A stretch of DNA of 64,000 nucleotides from assembly GCA_963800415.1 (NCBI GenBank), contig CAWDBS010000077.1:1-64000 (forward strand), read 5' to 3'. Origin of the DNA: Palsa-504 sp963800415 (GTDB lineage Bacteria; Actinomycetota; Actinomycetes; Streptosporangiales; Streptosporangiaceae). The position numbers and the translations under genes are program-made. The notes below the pieces were generated by a model that saw nothing but the letters and a program-made list of their open reading frames with translations, did not search any database and was not told the origin of the DNA. Below, piece by piece: positions 17,128 through 26,575 of this stretch (its first letter is position 1; each line of letters starts with the position of its first letter).

Positions 17128-18227
17128 CCCGGTAACGCGGGGCCCGCCAGCCCCAGGTGGTCGGCGAGTACCGCATGGTGGTCGGTGCCGTCCAGCGGGT
17201 CGGCGTGCACGCTGGCCGAGGCGAGCCGGGGGATGGCGTGGATCAGCGCGTGCTCGGCGCTGACCGCGATGTCGTGTGCCTGGACCAGGGAGCTGGCCGG
17301 GTCTACCGAGATCTCGCACTCCGCGCGGAGGGTGCGGCCGACCCAGCGGAGCCGGACCCGCCCGGCGGCCAGCACGCCCTGCGTGGCCCGCAGGGTCGCC
17401 TCGGCCTGCTCGGTCAGCGCCGGGTCCACGCTGTCCATCAGCCGCCGGCCGACCTCGCGGGCCGCCTGCCAGCCCACCGCCAGGATGGCTGCCGTGATGA
17501 GCAGGCCCACCACCGGGTCGGCCCAGCGCCAGCCGATGGCCACCCCGCCCGCCCCGGCGAGCACGGCCAGCGAGGTGAACCCGTCCGTCCGGGCGTGCAG
17601 GCCGTCGGCGACCAGCGCGGCCGAGCCGATACGGCGCCCCGTCCTGATCCGGTAGCGGGCGACCAGTTCGTTGCCGGCGAAGCCGAGCGCGGCCGCGATG
17701 GCGACGGCGGGCAGGTGGGTGACCGGGTGCGGGTGCAGCAGCCTGCTGACGGCGGCGTACGCGGCCGCGGCCGAGGAGAGCACGATCACGGCCACGATGA
17801 CGATGCCGGCCATATCCTCGGCCCGGCCGTAGCCGTAGGTGTAGCGGCGGGTGGGGCGCCGCCGGCTGAGCAGGAACGCGATGCCGAGCGGCACCGCGGT
17901 CAGCGCGTCGGCCGAGTTGTGCAGCGCGTCGCCGAGCAGCGCGACCGAGCCGGACAGCGCGACCACCACCGCCTGCGCGAGCGCGGTCGCGGCCAGCCCG
18001 GCCAGCGAGATCCACAGCGCCCGCAGGCCCTCGGCCGAGGATTCGAGTACCGGGTCGACGGCGCGGTCGTGATCGTGTGAGTGCGGTCCGGCCGCATGCC
18101 TGATGCGCGCCCAGAGCCCCCGGTGCTCGTGCTCGTGCGGGTGGCCGTGCTCGTGCTCGTGGTGGTCATGACCGTCCCCGTGATCGTGCTGGTGACCGCC
18201 GGCGCCCGGGCGCTGCTCACTGCTCAT
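17124..18227 (-). CDS. Cation diffusion facilitator (Zn/Co/Cd-type) transporter
   Basis: 367 residues. His-rich N-terminus (dense HxH pairs, residues 12-55) for metal binding, six membrane helices, and the CDF metal sites: ALLGDALHNSADAL (helix II, HxxxD) and ADGLHARTDGFTSL (helix V). C-terminal cytosolic domain with ...SVHADPLDGTDHH. It exports divalent cations, most likely zinc, in exchange for protons. Convergent with the PNP gene, whose stop lies in the same short duplication. Confidence 0.92.
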   Translation of the reverse strand: MSSEQRPGAGGHQHDHGDGHDHHEHEHGHPHEHEHRGLWARIRHAAGPHSHDHDRAVDPVLESSAEGLRALWISLAGLAATALAQAVVVALSGSVALLGDALHNSADALTAVPLGIAFLLSRRRPTRRYTYGYGRAEDMAGIVIVAVIVLSSAAAAYAAVSRLLHPHPVTHLPAVAIAAALGFAGNELVARYRIRTGRRIGSAALVADGLHARTDGFTSLAVLAGAGGVAIGWRWADPVVGLLITAAILAVGWQAAREVGRRLMDSVDPALTEQAEATLRATQGVLAAGRVRLRWVGRTLRAECEISVDPASSLVQAHDIAVSAEHALIHAIPRLASASVHADPLDGTDHHAVLADHLGLAGPALPG

Positions 18228-18304
18228 CCTCCCAGCATGACCCGGAAAACCCGTTGCAGCACATCGACATCAGCCACCCGCGCGCGGCTGCGAACGGCTC
18301 GCAG

Positions 18305-18370
18305 CTACGACCCGGCCAGTTCGCCGGCCAGCAGGGCGAGCTCGGCCCGCGAAGTGATCCCGCACTTGCG
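18305..18370 (-). pseudogene. Possible C-terminal remnant of a LuxR/NarL-type regulator
   Basis: The last ~20 codons read RKCGITSRAELALLAGEL then stop, which resembles the end of a NarL/LuxR HTH domain (…KLGI.SRAEL). Upstream the frame loses similarity, so only a fragment remains. The rest of 18228-18488 holds only a 25-codon plus-strand frame (18403-18480, a hydrophobic MALAAAVAVFCYLAAIFAL) with no family resemblance. Confidence 0.35.
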
Positions 18371-18488
18371 TGCGCCACGACAGCAACGGCGCGTCCCTGA
18401 CGCATGGCGCTGGCCGCCGCGGTGGCGGTGTTCTGCTACCTGGCCGCGATCTTCGCCCTGGGGAGCCACGCTGACGGATAATCGGATC

Positions 18489-19541
18489 ATGGGCGACGGG
18501 GAAAGGCTGGCGACACCTCAGACGGCCGAACGGATGGGGGCGGCTGCCTCGGCGTTCCTGGGGGCGCTGACCGCGGGTCAGCGGGAGCGGGCCTGTTACG
18601 CGTTCGGCTCTGACGACGACCGGCGCGACTGGTCGTTCCTGCCCGCGCGGGACCGGGACGGGCTGCCGATCGGCGCCCTCGACGAGGAGCAGCGCAGGCT
18701 CGCGCACGAGCTGATCGTGACCGGCACGAGCATGCCCGCGTACACGAAGGTCGTGTCGGTGATGGCCATGGAGCACGTGCTCCGGGCGCTGGCTACAGGG
18801 CTGGCCGATCTGTTCAACCCCGAGCGGTACTGCTTCAAGGTGTTCGGCTCGCCGGGCGACCAGGCGTGGGGCTGGCAGTTCGCCGGGCATCACGTGTCAC
18901 TCAACTTCACCGTGGTGGACGGCAGTTACGTCTCCCCCACCCCGTGCATGCTGGGCGTCCAGCCCGCGTCTTACGGGCTGCTCGCGCCGCTGGCGGATGA
19001 CGAGGAACTCGGCTTCCGGCTGGTGAACTCGCTGGACGCCGCCCAGCGGCGCGCCGCGATCATCCATCACCGGCCGCCGCCCGATCTGGCCGCCCGGATG
19101 GTGGCCCGTCTGAGCGAGACCGAGCGGCCCGACGCCGTGTTCGCGCCCGAGCCGGACTACGTGATCAGCGAAGACGAACGGGACATCCTCAGCTACGTCC
19201 GGTCCAGCCCCAAGGGCGTCCCGGCGTCCGGGCTGGGCCGGCCGCAGTTCGATTCGCTCGCAGCCCTGGTCGGGGCGTTCGTGCGGCGGCTGCCCGACGA
19301 GGTGGCCGGGGCGCAGCTGCACGACCTGGAAGGCGCCGGCATGGACAACCTCACCTTCGCCTGGGCGGGCGGCACGTCACCCGGGGAGCGGCATTACTAC
19401 CGGGTCCAGGGACCGACGCTGCTCATCGAGCACGACAACACCCAGGGAAACGGCACCCACATCCATTCGGCGTGGCGGAACCCGGCCGATGATTTCGGCG
19501 ACGACGTGCTCGCGGCGCACTACCGTGCGCACCACGCCTAG
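18489..19541 (+). CDS. DUF3500 protein
   Basis: 350 residues. Diagnostic patterns of DUF3500: ...GQRERACYAFGSDDDRRDWSFLPARDRDGL..., the QAWGWQFAGHHVSLNFTVVDG strand and the C-terminal FAWAGG....GERHYYRVQGPTLLIEHDNTQ.......HIHSAWRNPADDFG. The His/Asp-rich C-terminus suggests metal binding. Function is uncharacterised. Stand-alone; its downstream neighbour is an insertion sequence. Confidence 0.85.
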   Translation: MGDGERLATPQTAERMGAAASAFLGALTAGQRERACYAFGSDDDRRDWSFLPARDRDGLPIGALDEEQRRLAHELIVTGTSMPAYTKVVSVMAMEHVLRALATGLADLFNPERYCFKVFGSPGDQAWGWQFAGHHVSLNFTVVDGSYVSPTPCMLGVQPASYGLLAPLADDEELGFRLVNSLDAAQRRAAIIHHRPPPDLAARMVARLSETERPDAVFAPEPDYVISEDERDILSYVRSSPKGVPASGLGRPQFDSLAALVGAFVRRLPDEVAGAQLHDLEGAGMDNLTFAWAGGTSPGERHYYRVQGPTLLIEHDNTQGNGTHIHSAWRNPADDFGDDVLAAHYRAHHA

Positions 19542-20560
19542 AGCTCGCAGGTGATTAACCCGTAGCTTCGCGTTCCGGCTGTCATTGTTGTGGTATGCGA
19601 GTTGCGGAGGGGTTTGAGGAGTCGCTGTCGGCGAAGTTCACGGTGCTGTTCCCGCACCTGGATGAACGGCAGCGCCGCCGCTGATGGGGGCCGAGGCTCG
19701 GGCGCTGGATCACGGCGGGATGAGGGTGGTGGGGCGGGCCGCCGGGGCGCGTGAGGCGACGGTGGCGCTAGGCGTGACCGAGCGGGATTCCGGCGAGGAG
19801 CCGCTGGGCCGTGCCCGTCGGCCGGGCGGGGGGCGCAAGCGGGTGGCTGACCTGGACGCGGGGCTACGGCCTGCGCTGTTGGCTTTGGTCCAGCTGGGCA
19901 GCCGGGGTGATCCGATGTCGCCGCTGCAGTGGACGACGAAGTTGACCCGCCACCTAGCCGCCGAGCTGACCCGGCAGGGCCACGAGGTTTCGGCTGACAC
20001 GGTGGGTGATCTGCTGCGGGAGGAGGGTTTCAGCCTGCAGGGCAACGCCAAGACCATCGAGGGCCGCCAGCACCCGGACCGGGACGCCCAGTTCCGTTAC
20101 ATAAGCGACCAGGTTGCCGCGCGCCTTGCCGCCGGCCAGCCGGTGATCAGCGTCGACACCAAGAAGAAGGAGAAGGTCGGCAACTTCGCCAATAACGGAG
20201 CGGAGTGGGAGCCTAAAGGCCATCCGGTCCAGGTGAACGACCACGACTTCCCCGACAAGAAGCTCGGCAAGGCGGTCCCGTACGGGATCTACGATGTGGC
20301 GGCCAATACCGGCTGGGTGAACGTGGGCACCGACGGCGACACCGCGGCGTTGGCGGTCGAGTCGATCCGCCGATGGTGGCAGGCGGTCGGCTCGCCCGGC
20401 TACCCTGCGGCGGACGGGCTGCTGATCACTGCCGATGCCGGGGGATCCAACGGTTACCGCACGCGCGCCTGGAAGGCCGAGCTAGCGGCGCTAGCTGCCG
20501 AGACCGGGCTGGACATCACGGTGTGCCACTTCCCGCCCGGGCACCTCCAAGTGGAACAAG

Positions 20561-20777
20561 TGCGCATGACCTGGCGGCCACCCCGGAGTGATGAAATGCC
20601 CTCAGCGGCTCGCCGGGCGCGGTCGCCGTCTCGATACTGGAGCGCTGACAGTCCGCAACAAGTTTGGTGCAGGACCCGCGGGACCTGGGATTGTCGCTGC
20701 GAGCACGAACCCCAGATTCGGTTAGTCACCAGGTCCTCCCCGGTGGGTCGTCTCGGGAACCCATCGGAGGAGGAGAC
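20561..20777 (+). ncRNA. Candidate bridge-RNA region of the IS110 element
   Basis: Non-coding left end upstream of the transposase. In the IS110 group this region encodes a structured bridge RNA whose loops match the donor and target. It contains AACAAG at 20657-20662, identical to the six bases of target immediately left of the insertion (20555-20560), as a left target guide would be. I could not fold it or identify the other guides, so this is inference from family knowledge plus one short match. Confidence 0.45.
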
Positions 20778-22018
20778 ATGGAACAGATCCACGACCGGGT
20801 CGCTGGCCTGGATGTGCACCGGGACGAGGTTGCGGTGTGCGTGCGCAGGCCGGGACCGCGCGGCGGCGTGCAGACCGAGAAGGCGCGGTTCAGCACCACG
20901 TCCGGCGGGCTGGCCGCGATGGCCAGCTGGCTGGCGGAGTGCGAGGTCAGCCTGGCCGCGATGGAGGCGACCGGGGTGTACTGGAAGCCGGTCTACTACG
21001 CGCTCGAAGGCCGCTTCGAGCTGTGGCTGTGCAACGCGCATCACGTCAAGAACGTCCCGGGCCGCAAGACGGACATGTCCGATGCCGAGTGGCTGGCCGA
21101 CGTGGCCGCGCACGGCATGGTGCGGCCCAGCTTCGTGCCGCCGCCGGCGATCCGCGAGCTGCGGGAGCTGACGCGCTACCGCAAGACCCAGATCGACGTC
21201 CGGGCCGCCGAGATCGCCCGGCTGGAAAAGGTGCTCCAGGACGCCGGGATCAAGCTGACCTCGGTCGCCTCCAAGGTGCTGACCCAGTCTGGGCGGGCGA
21301 TCATCGAGGCCCTGAGCGCCGGGCAGCGCGACCCGCGCGCGCTGGCGCGAGCTGACCAAGCGCAAGCCCGGCCGAAGATCCCGCAGCAGTGACCGTAGGC
21401 AGCGGCCCGGCGATGTCGGCGCGCATCACGCTATCGTCGCGGCCTGCATCCTGGGAAAGCTGGATTTGCTGGTCGCGACGATCGCCGGGCTCGACGAGCA
21501 GGTCATCGCCCGGGTGACGCAGGGCTACGAGCCGGCCGCCCGGCTGCTAGCAGATGTCCCCGAGCTGGAGCGGCGAAGCACGGAGGTCATCATCGCCGAG
21601 ACCGGCGAGGACATGGCCGGTTCCCGAGTCCGGGACAGCTGGCGTCGTCGGGCGGGCCTGTGCCCGGGCAATGCCGAGTCGGCCGGCAAGCGCCGCCGGG
21701 TCGGCCACCACGCCGGGCAACCAGTGGCTGCGCCGCACAATGGTGGAGTCGGCCCGGGCCGCGGCGCGGACCAAGGGCAGCTACTTCGGCGCCCAGTACC
21801 GGCAGATAGCCCGCCGCCGGGGCCCGAACAAGGCCGCCGTCGCGGTCGCGCACAGCCTCCTCGACGTGATCTGGCACATCCTCACCACCGGTGAGGTATT
21901 CACCGACCTCGGCGCGGACTACTTCACCTCCCGCTACGACAAGGAGCACCAGGCCCGCCGCCTGATGGGCCAGCTGGAGAAGCTCGGCTTCACCGTCCAG
22001 CTCACCGAAGCCGGGTAA
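20778..22018 (+). pseudogene. IS110-family transposase (DEDD), frameshifted
   Basis: N-terminal RuvC-like DEDD domain is intact: VAGLDVHRDEVAVCV, AAMEATGVYWKPVYY and KTDMSDAEWLADV carry the acidic residues. The frame is lost near 21350 (RALA / LTKRK), picked up around 21450-21690 (IAGLDEQVIARVT ... GLCPGNAESAGKRR) and again to the end (GNQWLRRTMVESARAAARTKG ... LEKLGFTVQLTEAG), which is the Transposase_20 domain with the catalytic Ser region. At least three single-base shifts. AUG preceded by GGAGGAGGAG. Probably inactive as read. Confidence 0.87.
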
Positions 22019-22551
22019 CCGGCCGGCCGCACCCATCCGCCAGGGCTTCGCCCCGGCGAGCTGCCGCGCGCCCGAAAACGCCCGCATTTCACGCCAGATC
22101 GCGCACCGGCTGTTCTCCGCGATCTCGATGAACTGGCGCGGCGGCCGCTGACCAGCCACGAAGTCATCGTCGAGACCATCGCCGCGACCACTACCCGCAC
22201 CGGCCTGACCGTACGCGCGCAGCTCGACACCGGCTCCTACCTGACAGGTATCGAGATCAGCGACGAGGAGGTGGCCACATCCTGCCCATCACCCGCCACG
22301 ACTTCCACGGCGACTGGAATTACTGCCTGCACCCGGACAGGGCCAGGCGCGGGGGCCCGCGGAACCGGGGCCGCAAGCCCCCGCCGGATGGGAGCGCGCT
22401 AGACGGGCTCGGTGAGCGTTGACCGTGTTGCCGTCCGAGGTCCTGATGATGTGGCCGCCACGCGGCTGACCCCGGAGGGCATATCGAGAGCAGGACCGGA
22501 ACCAGCGGCGCGGCAGCGACCGGCAACGGGCACCCGAGCCGCCCCCCTCCC

Positions 22552-22797
22552 AAACTGACGCTCGCCGACCGGGTCCTGGCACCCTGCCCACCAGCACCTC
22601 GCTCTTCCATACCCCCTGCTGGCCAGCTGCTCGGCGTGGACCGGAGCACGTCAGCCGGCCGACCCAGGGACCGGACGCTGCTGGACGAGCAAAGGCTCGC
22701 CACCGCCGGACCGCCCGCAACCCGCCTCCACACACTCGCCGACATCTCCGCGTACGCCGCCAGCCAGGGCATCACGCCCGTGCCGGAATCGAAATAA
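22552..22797 (+). pseudogene. Transposase-related helix-turn-helix remnant
   Basis: An 81-codon open frame without a start codon: KLTLADRVLAP... QLLGVDRSTSAGRPRDRTLLDEQ ... LHTLADISAYAASQGI. The order KLTLADRVL - gap - LLGVDRST - LL - TLADI.AYAA matches the HTH region of DDE transposases or transposase-related proteins of actinomycetes. The middle is missing the usual helix. The rest of 22423-22971 holds no gene I can support. Confidence 0.5.
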
Positions 22798-22840
22798 GCG
22801 TGTTAATAATCGGCGAGCGTTGACGTTGAGAGCTGCGTGT

Positions 22841-22864
22841 GGGGGCCGAGGAAGGCCGGCCCCC
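22841..22864 (-). terminator. GC-rich hairpin downstream of the aldehyde dehydrogenase operon
   Basis: GGGGGCCG and CGGCC(G)CCCC pair around AGGAAGGC. It lies about 110 bases past the last gene (22972) of the deoC operon and probably ends that transcript. Confidence 0.5.
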
Positions 22865-22971
22865 TGGACGTACCGCACTCGCCGCCTTGAGATCGCACAC
22901 GTTCGAAATTCGCCGCCGACAGGACAGCGGGCTGTGGCCGATGAGCAGACAGCAGGTCCCGGGCGCCCGGC

Positions 22972-23847
22972 CTAGGTACCTGCCGGGTGCCAGACGGTCT
23001 TGGTCTCCAGGTAGGAGAACATGCGCTCCAGGCCGGGCGTCAGCGTCCAGTCCTCCTCGCCCGCCCGGACGACCCGCTTGAGGTTCTCCGCCGCGGCGAC
23101 GGCCAGGTCGTCGGCGAGTTCGGGGGACGCACCGCACAGGTCGATGGCGTTCACGTCCATGTGCGAGGCCAGCCAGGGGGCGATCTCGGCCGTACGCCCA
23201 GTCAGCACGTTGATCACGCCGCCCGGCACGTCGGAGGTCGCGAGTACCTCGGATAGCGATACCGCGGGCAGCGGGCTGCGCTCACTGGCCACCGCTACCA
23301 CCGTGTTGCCGCTGACCACGGCAGGCGCGACCACGGAGACGAAGCCGAGCAGGCTCGAGGCTTGCGGCGCGATCACCGCGACAACGCCGGTCGGCTCGGG
23401 CAGCGAGAAGTTGAAGTAGGGCCCGGCAACCGGGTTGGCCGCCCCGCGCAGCTGGGCGAGCTTGTCCGCCCAGCCGGCGTACCAGACCCAGCGGTCGACG
23501 GCGGCATCCACCAACGCCTCGGCTTGCCGGGCCGTGAGCCCTTCGGCGCTGCGCACCTCGGCGACGAACTGAGCGCGGCGGCCCTCCAGCAGCTCGGCGA
23601 CGCGGTACAGCACCTGCCCGCGGTTATAGGCGGTGGCCGCCGACCAGCCACCGGATGCCTTACGCGCGGCTGCGACGGCATCCCGCCCGTCCTTACGTGA
23701 CGCCAGGGCGGCGTTGGCCAGGAACCCGCCCTTGTGGTCGGTCACCGGGTAGGACCTTCCGCTCTCCGAGCGGGGAAAGGCGCCGCCGATATACAGCTTG
23801 TACGTTTTCCGCACGGCGATGCGGGTGGCAGCGACAGGGTCAGACAT
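22972..23847 (-). CDS. Half-length aldehyde dehydrogenase-like protein
   Basis: 291 residues. It matches the N-terminal and NAD-binding parts of the aldehyde dehydrogenase superfamily (KLYIGGAFPRSESGRSYPV; PTGVVAVIAPQASSLLGFVSVVAPAVVSGNTVV) but stops before the catalytic-cysteine domain; the sequence after GAS.ELADDLAV is a short unrelated tail. A similar truncated paralogue follows the full enzyme in deoC operons of other actinomycetes, so it is probably a stable accessory or regulatory subunit rather than a fresh truncation. Start overlaps the previous gene's stop by eight bases. Confidence 0.85.
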   Translation of the reverse strand: MSDPVAATRIAVRKTYKLYIGGAFPRSESGRSYPVTDHKGGFLANAALASRKDGRDAVAAARKASGGWSAATAYNRGQVLYRVAELLEGRRAQFVAEVRSAEGLTARQAEALVDAAVDRWVWYAGWADKLAQLRGAANPVAGPYFNFSLPEPTGVVAVIAPQASSLLGFVSVVAPAVVSGNTVVAVASERSPLPAVSLSEVLATSDVPGGVINVLTGRTAEIAPWLASHMDVNAIDLCGASPELADDLAVAAAENLKRVVRAGEEDWTLTPGLERMFSYLETKTVWHPAGT

Positions 23848-25276
23848 CGAGGTACGCCTCCAGCCCGTGCCGGCCGCCTTCCCGGCCGTAGCCGGATTCC
23901 TTGTAGCCTCCGAACGGCGACGTCGGATCGAACTTGTTGAACGTGTTCGCCCACACCACCCCGGCCCGCAGCCGGGAGGCCATCCACAAGATCAGCGATC
24001 CCTTCTCGGTCCATACCCCGGCCGACAACCCGTACGGCGTGTTGTTGGCCTTCTCCACCGCCTCGGCCGGCGTCCGGAACGTCAGCACCGAGAGCACCGG
24101 TCCGAAGATCTCCTCCCGCGCGATGCGGTGCGCCTGCGACACACCGGTGAATACCGTGGGCGGGAACCAGAAGCCCTTCACCGGCAGCTCGCACGGCGGT
24201 GACCAGCGCTGTGCGCCTTCCGCCTCGCCGACCTCGGACAACTCGCGGATCTTCGCCAGCTGGGCGGCGGAGTTGATGGCGCCGACGTCGGTGTTCTTGT
24301 CGAGCGGGTCGCCGAGCCGCAGGGTCGCCAGCCGCCGCCGCAGCGACGCCAGCACCTCGGAGTAGACGGACTCCTGCACCAGCAGCCGCGAGCCCGCGCA
24401 GCAGACGTGGCCCTGGTTGAAGAAGATGCCGTTCACGATGCCTTCGACCGCCTGGTCGACGGGCGCGTCCTCGAACACGATGTTGGCGGCCTTCCCGCCC
24501 AGTTCGAGGGTCACCTTCTTGCGCGAAGGAGCGCAGGCGCGGGCGATCTCCTTGCCGACTTCGGTGGAGCCGGTGAACGCAACTTTGTCGATGCCGGGAT
24601 GGGTGACCAGCGCACGGCCGGTCTCCCCGGCCCCGGTGACGATGTTGACCACTCCCGGCGGCAGGCCGGCTTGCTGGCAGATTTCCGCGAAGGCCAGCGC
24701 GGTCAGCGGCGTCGTCTCGGCCGGCTTGAGCACCACCGTGTTGCCGCAGGCCAGCGCCGGCGCGATCTTCCAGGCCAGCATCAGCAGCGGGAAATTCCAC
24801 GGGATAACCTGGCCAGCCACCCCGAGCGGACGCGGCGCCGGGCCGTAGCCGGCGTGCTCCAGCTTGTCGGCCCACCCGGCGTGGTAGAAGAAGTGCGCCG
24901 CGACCAGCGGGATGTCGACATCACGCGACTCGCGGATGGGCTTGCCGTTATCGAGCGACTCGAGCACGGCGAGTTCACGCGCCCTCTCCTGAACGATCCG
25001 GGCGATCCGGAACAGGTACTTGGCTCGTTCCTTCCCCGGCAGCTGCGACCAGGTGTGCTCGTAGGCCTTGCGGGCGGCGGTCACCGCACGGTCCACGTCG
25101 GCGGGACCGGCCTCGGTCACCTCGGCCAGGACCTCCTCGGTGGCCGGCGAGATGGTCTTGAACGCGCGGCCGTCCACGCCCGGGCTGAACTCGCCGTCGA
25201 TGAAGAGCCCGTAGGACTCGCGCAGCGAGACGATGGCCCGCGACTCCGGCGCCGGTGCGTACTCGAACTTGGGCAT
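23840..25276 (-). CDS. Aldehyde dehydrogenase
   Basis: 478-residue NAD(P)-dependent aldehyde dehydrogenase. Motifs: PWNFPLLMLAWKIAPALACGNTVVLKPAE (cofactor), FTGSTEVGKEIA, the catalytic Glu in LELGGKAANIVFEDA and the catalytic Cys in FFNQGHVCCAGSRLLVQ, then EEIFGPVLSVLTF. ATG starts one base after the deoC stop. Given deoC upstream, it likely oxidises acetaldehyde made by deoxyribose-phosphate cleavage, though another aldehyde is possible. Confidence 0.92.
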   Translation of the reverse strand: MPKFEYAPAPESRAIVSLRESYGLFIDGEFSPGVDGRAFKTISPATEEVLAEVTEAGPADVDRAVTAARKAYEHTWSQLPGKERAKYLFRIARIVQERARELAVLESLDNGKPIRESRDVDIPLVAAHFFYHAGWADKLEHAGYGPAPRPLGVAGQVIPWNFPLLMLAWKIAPALACGNTVVLKPAETTPLTALAFAEICQQAGLPPGVVNIVTGAGETGRALVTHPGIDKVAFTGSTEVGKEIARACAPSRKKVTLELGGKAANIVFEDAPVDQAVEGIVNGIFFNQGHVCCAGSRLLVQESVYSEVLASLRRRLATLRLGDPLDKNTDVGAINSAAQLAKIRELSEVGEAEGAQRWSPPCELPVKGFWFPPTVFTGVSQAHRIAREEIFGPVLSVLTFRTPAEAVEKANNTPYGLSAGVWTEKGSLILWMASRLRAGVVWANTFNKFDPTSPFGGYKESGYGREGGRHGLEAYLDV

Positions 25277-25277
25277 G

Positions 25278-26168
25278 TCAGTCCAGGGTGAAATAGTCGG
25301 GACCCGAGTAGCGGCCGGTGGCCATCTTGGTCCGCTGCATGAGCAGGTCATTCAGCAGGCTGGAAGCACCCAGGCGGAACCAGCGGGGATCCAGCCAGTC
25401 TTCCCCCGCCGTCTCGTTGACCAGGACCAGGTAGCGGAGGGCGTCCTTGGCGGTGCGGATGCCGCCGGCCGGCTTGACGCCGACCTGCCGGCCGTTCGTC
25501 TCGCGGAAGTCGCGCACGGCTTCCAGCATGACCAGGGTCACCGGGAGGGTGGCGGCCGGGGCGACCTTGCCGGTCGAGGTCTTGATGAAATCGGCGCCGG
25601 CCAGCATGGCCAGCCAGGACGCGCGCCGCACGTTGTCCAGCGTCACCAGCTCGCCGGTCTCCAGGATCACCTTGAGATGGGCCACGCCGCAGGCATCCTT
25701 GACCGCGGTGATCTCGTCGAAGACCTGCTGGTAGCGCCCGGCCAGGAAGGCGCCGCGGTCGATCACCATGTCCACCTCGTCGGCCCCGGCCGCGACCGCG
25801 TACTTCACGTCGGCCAGCTTGATGTCCAGGCTGGTCCGCCCGCTGGGGAACGCGGTGGCCACGCTGGCCACGTGCACCCCGCTGCCGCTGAGCTCAGCCG
25901 CCGCGACGTGGGCCAGGTCCGGGTATACGCAGACGGCGGCGACCATCGGCGCGGTCGGGTCGGCGGGGTCGGGGCGCTTGGCCTTCGCGCACAGCGCGCG
26001 GACCTTGCCCGGCGTGTCCTGGCCCTCCAGCGTGGTCAGGTCGATCATGGAGATGGCGGTGTCGAGCGCCCACTGCTTGGCCGTGGTCTTGATGGACCGG
26101 CTGGCCAGCATGGCCGCGCGTGCCTCCGCCCCTACCCGGTCCACCCCGGGCAGCCCGTGCAGGAACAT
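25278..26168 (-). CDS. deoC: Deoxyribose-phosphate aldolase
   Basis: 296 residues, class I aldolase splitting deoxyribose 5-phosphate into glyceraldehyde 3-phosphate and acetaldehyde. Schiff-base Lys is in DFIKTSTGKVAPAATL; the second active-site Lys is in VGVKPAGGIRT; the Asp is in DEVDMVIDRG. ATG at 26168 chosen; a TTG six bases upstream is an alternative, and no clear ribosome site precedes either. The start region carries a 15-bp tandem duplication. First gene of a three-gene operon for deoxynucleoside catabolism. Confidence 0.93.
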   Translation of the reverse strand: MFLHGLPGVDRVGAEARAAMLASRSIKTTAKQWALDTAISMIDLTTLEGQDTPGKVRALCAKAKRPDPADPTAPMVAAVCVYPDLAHVAAAELSGSGVHVASVATAFPSGRTSLDIKLADVKYAVAAGADEVDMVIDRGAFLAGRYQQVFDEITAVKDACGVAHLKVILETGELVTLDNVRRASWLAMLAGADFIKTSTGKVAPAATLPVTLVMLEAVRDFRETNGRQVGVKPAGGIRTAKDALRYLVLVNETAGEDWLDPRWFRLGASSLLNDLLMQRTKMATGRYSGPDYFTLD

Positions 26169-26174
26169 TCGCAA

Positions 26175-26204
26175 CTCTGGGATGGCCCGCTCTGGGATGG
26201 CCCC
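26175..26204. repeat. 15-bp tandem duplication at the deoC start
   Basis: CTCTGGGATGGCCCG followed by the same sequence with one change, immediately upstream of the deoC initiation codon, where it could alter the leader or ribosome-site spacing. Confidence 0.8.
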
Positions 26205-26575
26205 GTCGGTGCACTCATACGGTCATTCTTACCCACGGCCGGGACCATTCCTCACCAACGACACCCTGGCCGGCGGATCGTGCTGTGCCGGGGCGGTGGA
26301 GCCGCCCGGCTGCTCCGGTCACCGACGGGCAGACCGTGTTACCCGGCCCGCTGACCAGGGCCGTTCTGCCGCGCTAATACGTTTGGCGGCGGCTGCGTAT
26401 CTACCTCCATGACGCACGACTTCTGCCCGCCACCGCCGGGTGACCGATTGCGGCCAGTCCGTGGCGCTGACCGCATCCTGCCGTCAGTGATGCGGGTTCG
26501 ATCGTCAGTGACGCGGGTACGAGCCGGCTTGTACCCGCCTCGGACCGTGAGTGATTTGCGCCGATCACTATCACT
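26205..26575. other. Non-coding spacer with duplication and palindrome
   Basis: No gene is supported. At 26482-26523 a 21-bp unit beginning CGTCAGTGA is duplicated with four changes. It runs into a 26-base near-perfect palindrome (26513-26538, GCGGGTAC ... GTACCCGC around AGCCGGCT), a possible bidirectional terminator or protein-binding site next to the insertion element. Confidence 0.6.

Larger units (their letters stand above)
20561..22097 (+). mobile_element. IS110-family insertion sequence (~1.54 kb)
   Basis: Boundaries come from the interrupted host gene: the ISAzo13 reading frame stops at GGAACAAG (20553-20560) and resumes at ATCGCGCACC (22098). The element has no terminal inverted repeats, ends in AG at the right, and the left flank also ends in AG, giving the 2-base core sharing expected of IS110 recombination. 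It has a 217-base non-coding left end, one transposase gene and a 79-base right end, the layout of the IS110 group. Confidence 0.82.
19595..22422 (+). pseudogene. ISAzo13-family transposase, frameshifted and split by an IS110 element
   Basis: N-terminal part starts ATG at 19595 (MRVAEGFEESLSAKFTVLF), shifts by one base near 19680, then continues intact to VCHFPPG at about 20550 with the DDE-type core (ISVDTKKKEKVGN; LLITADAGGSNGYR). At 20560 the frame is broken by an IS110 element, and the missing end resumes at 22098: HRLFSAISMNWRG, the conserved TIAATTTRTGLTV and HDFHGDWNYCLHPD, with two more frame changes. Family members are one continuous ~430-residue protein, so the gene was whole before insertion. 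Clearly inactive. Element ends could not be delimited. Confidence 0.88.

Noticed and set aside
20561..22097. IS110 terminal inverted repeats
   Set aside because: No inverted repeats found at either edge, as expected for this family; boundaries come from the interrupted gene instead.
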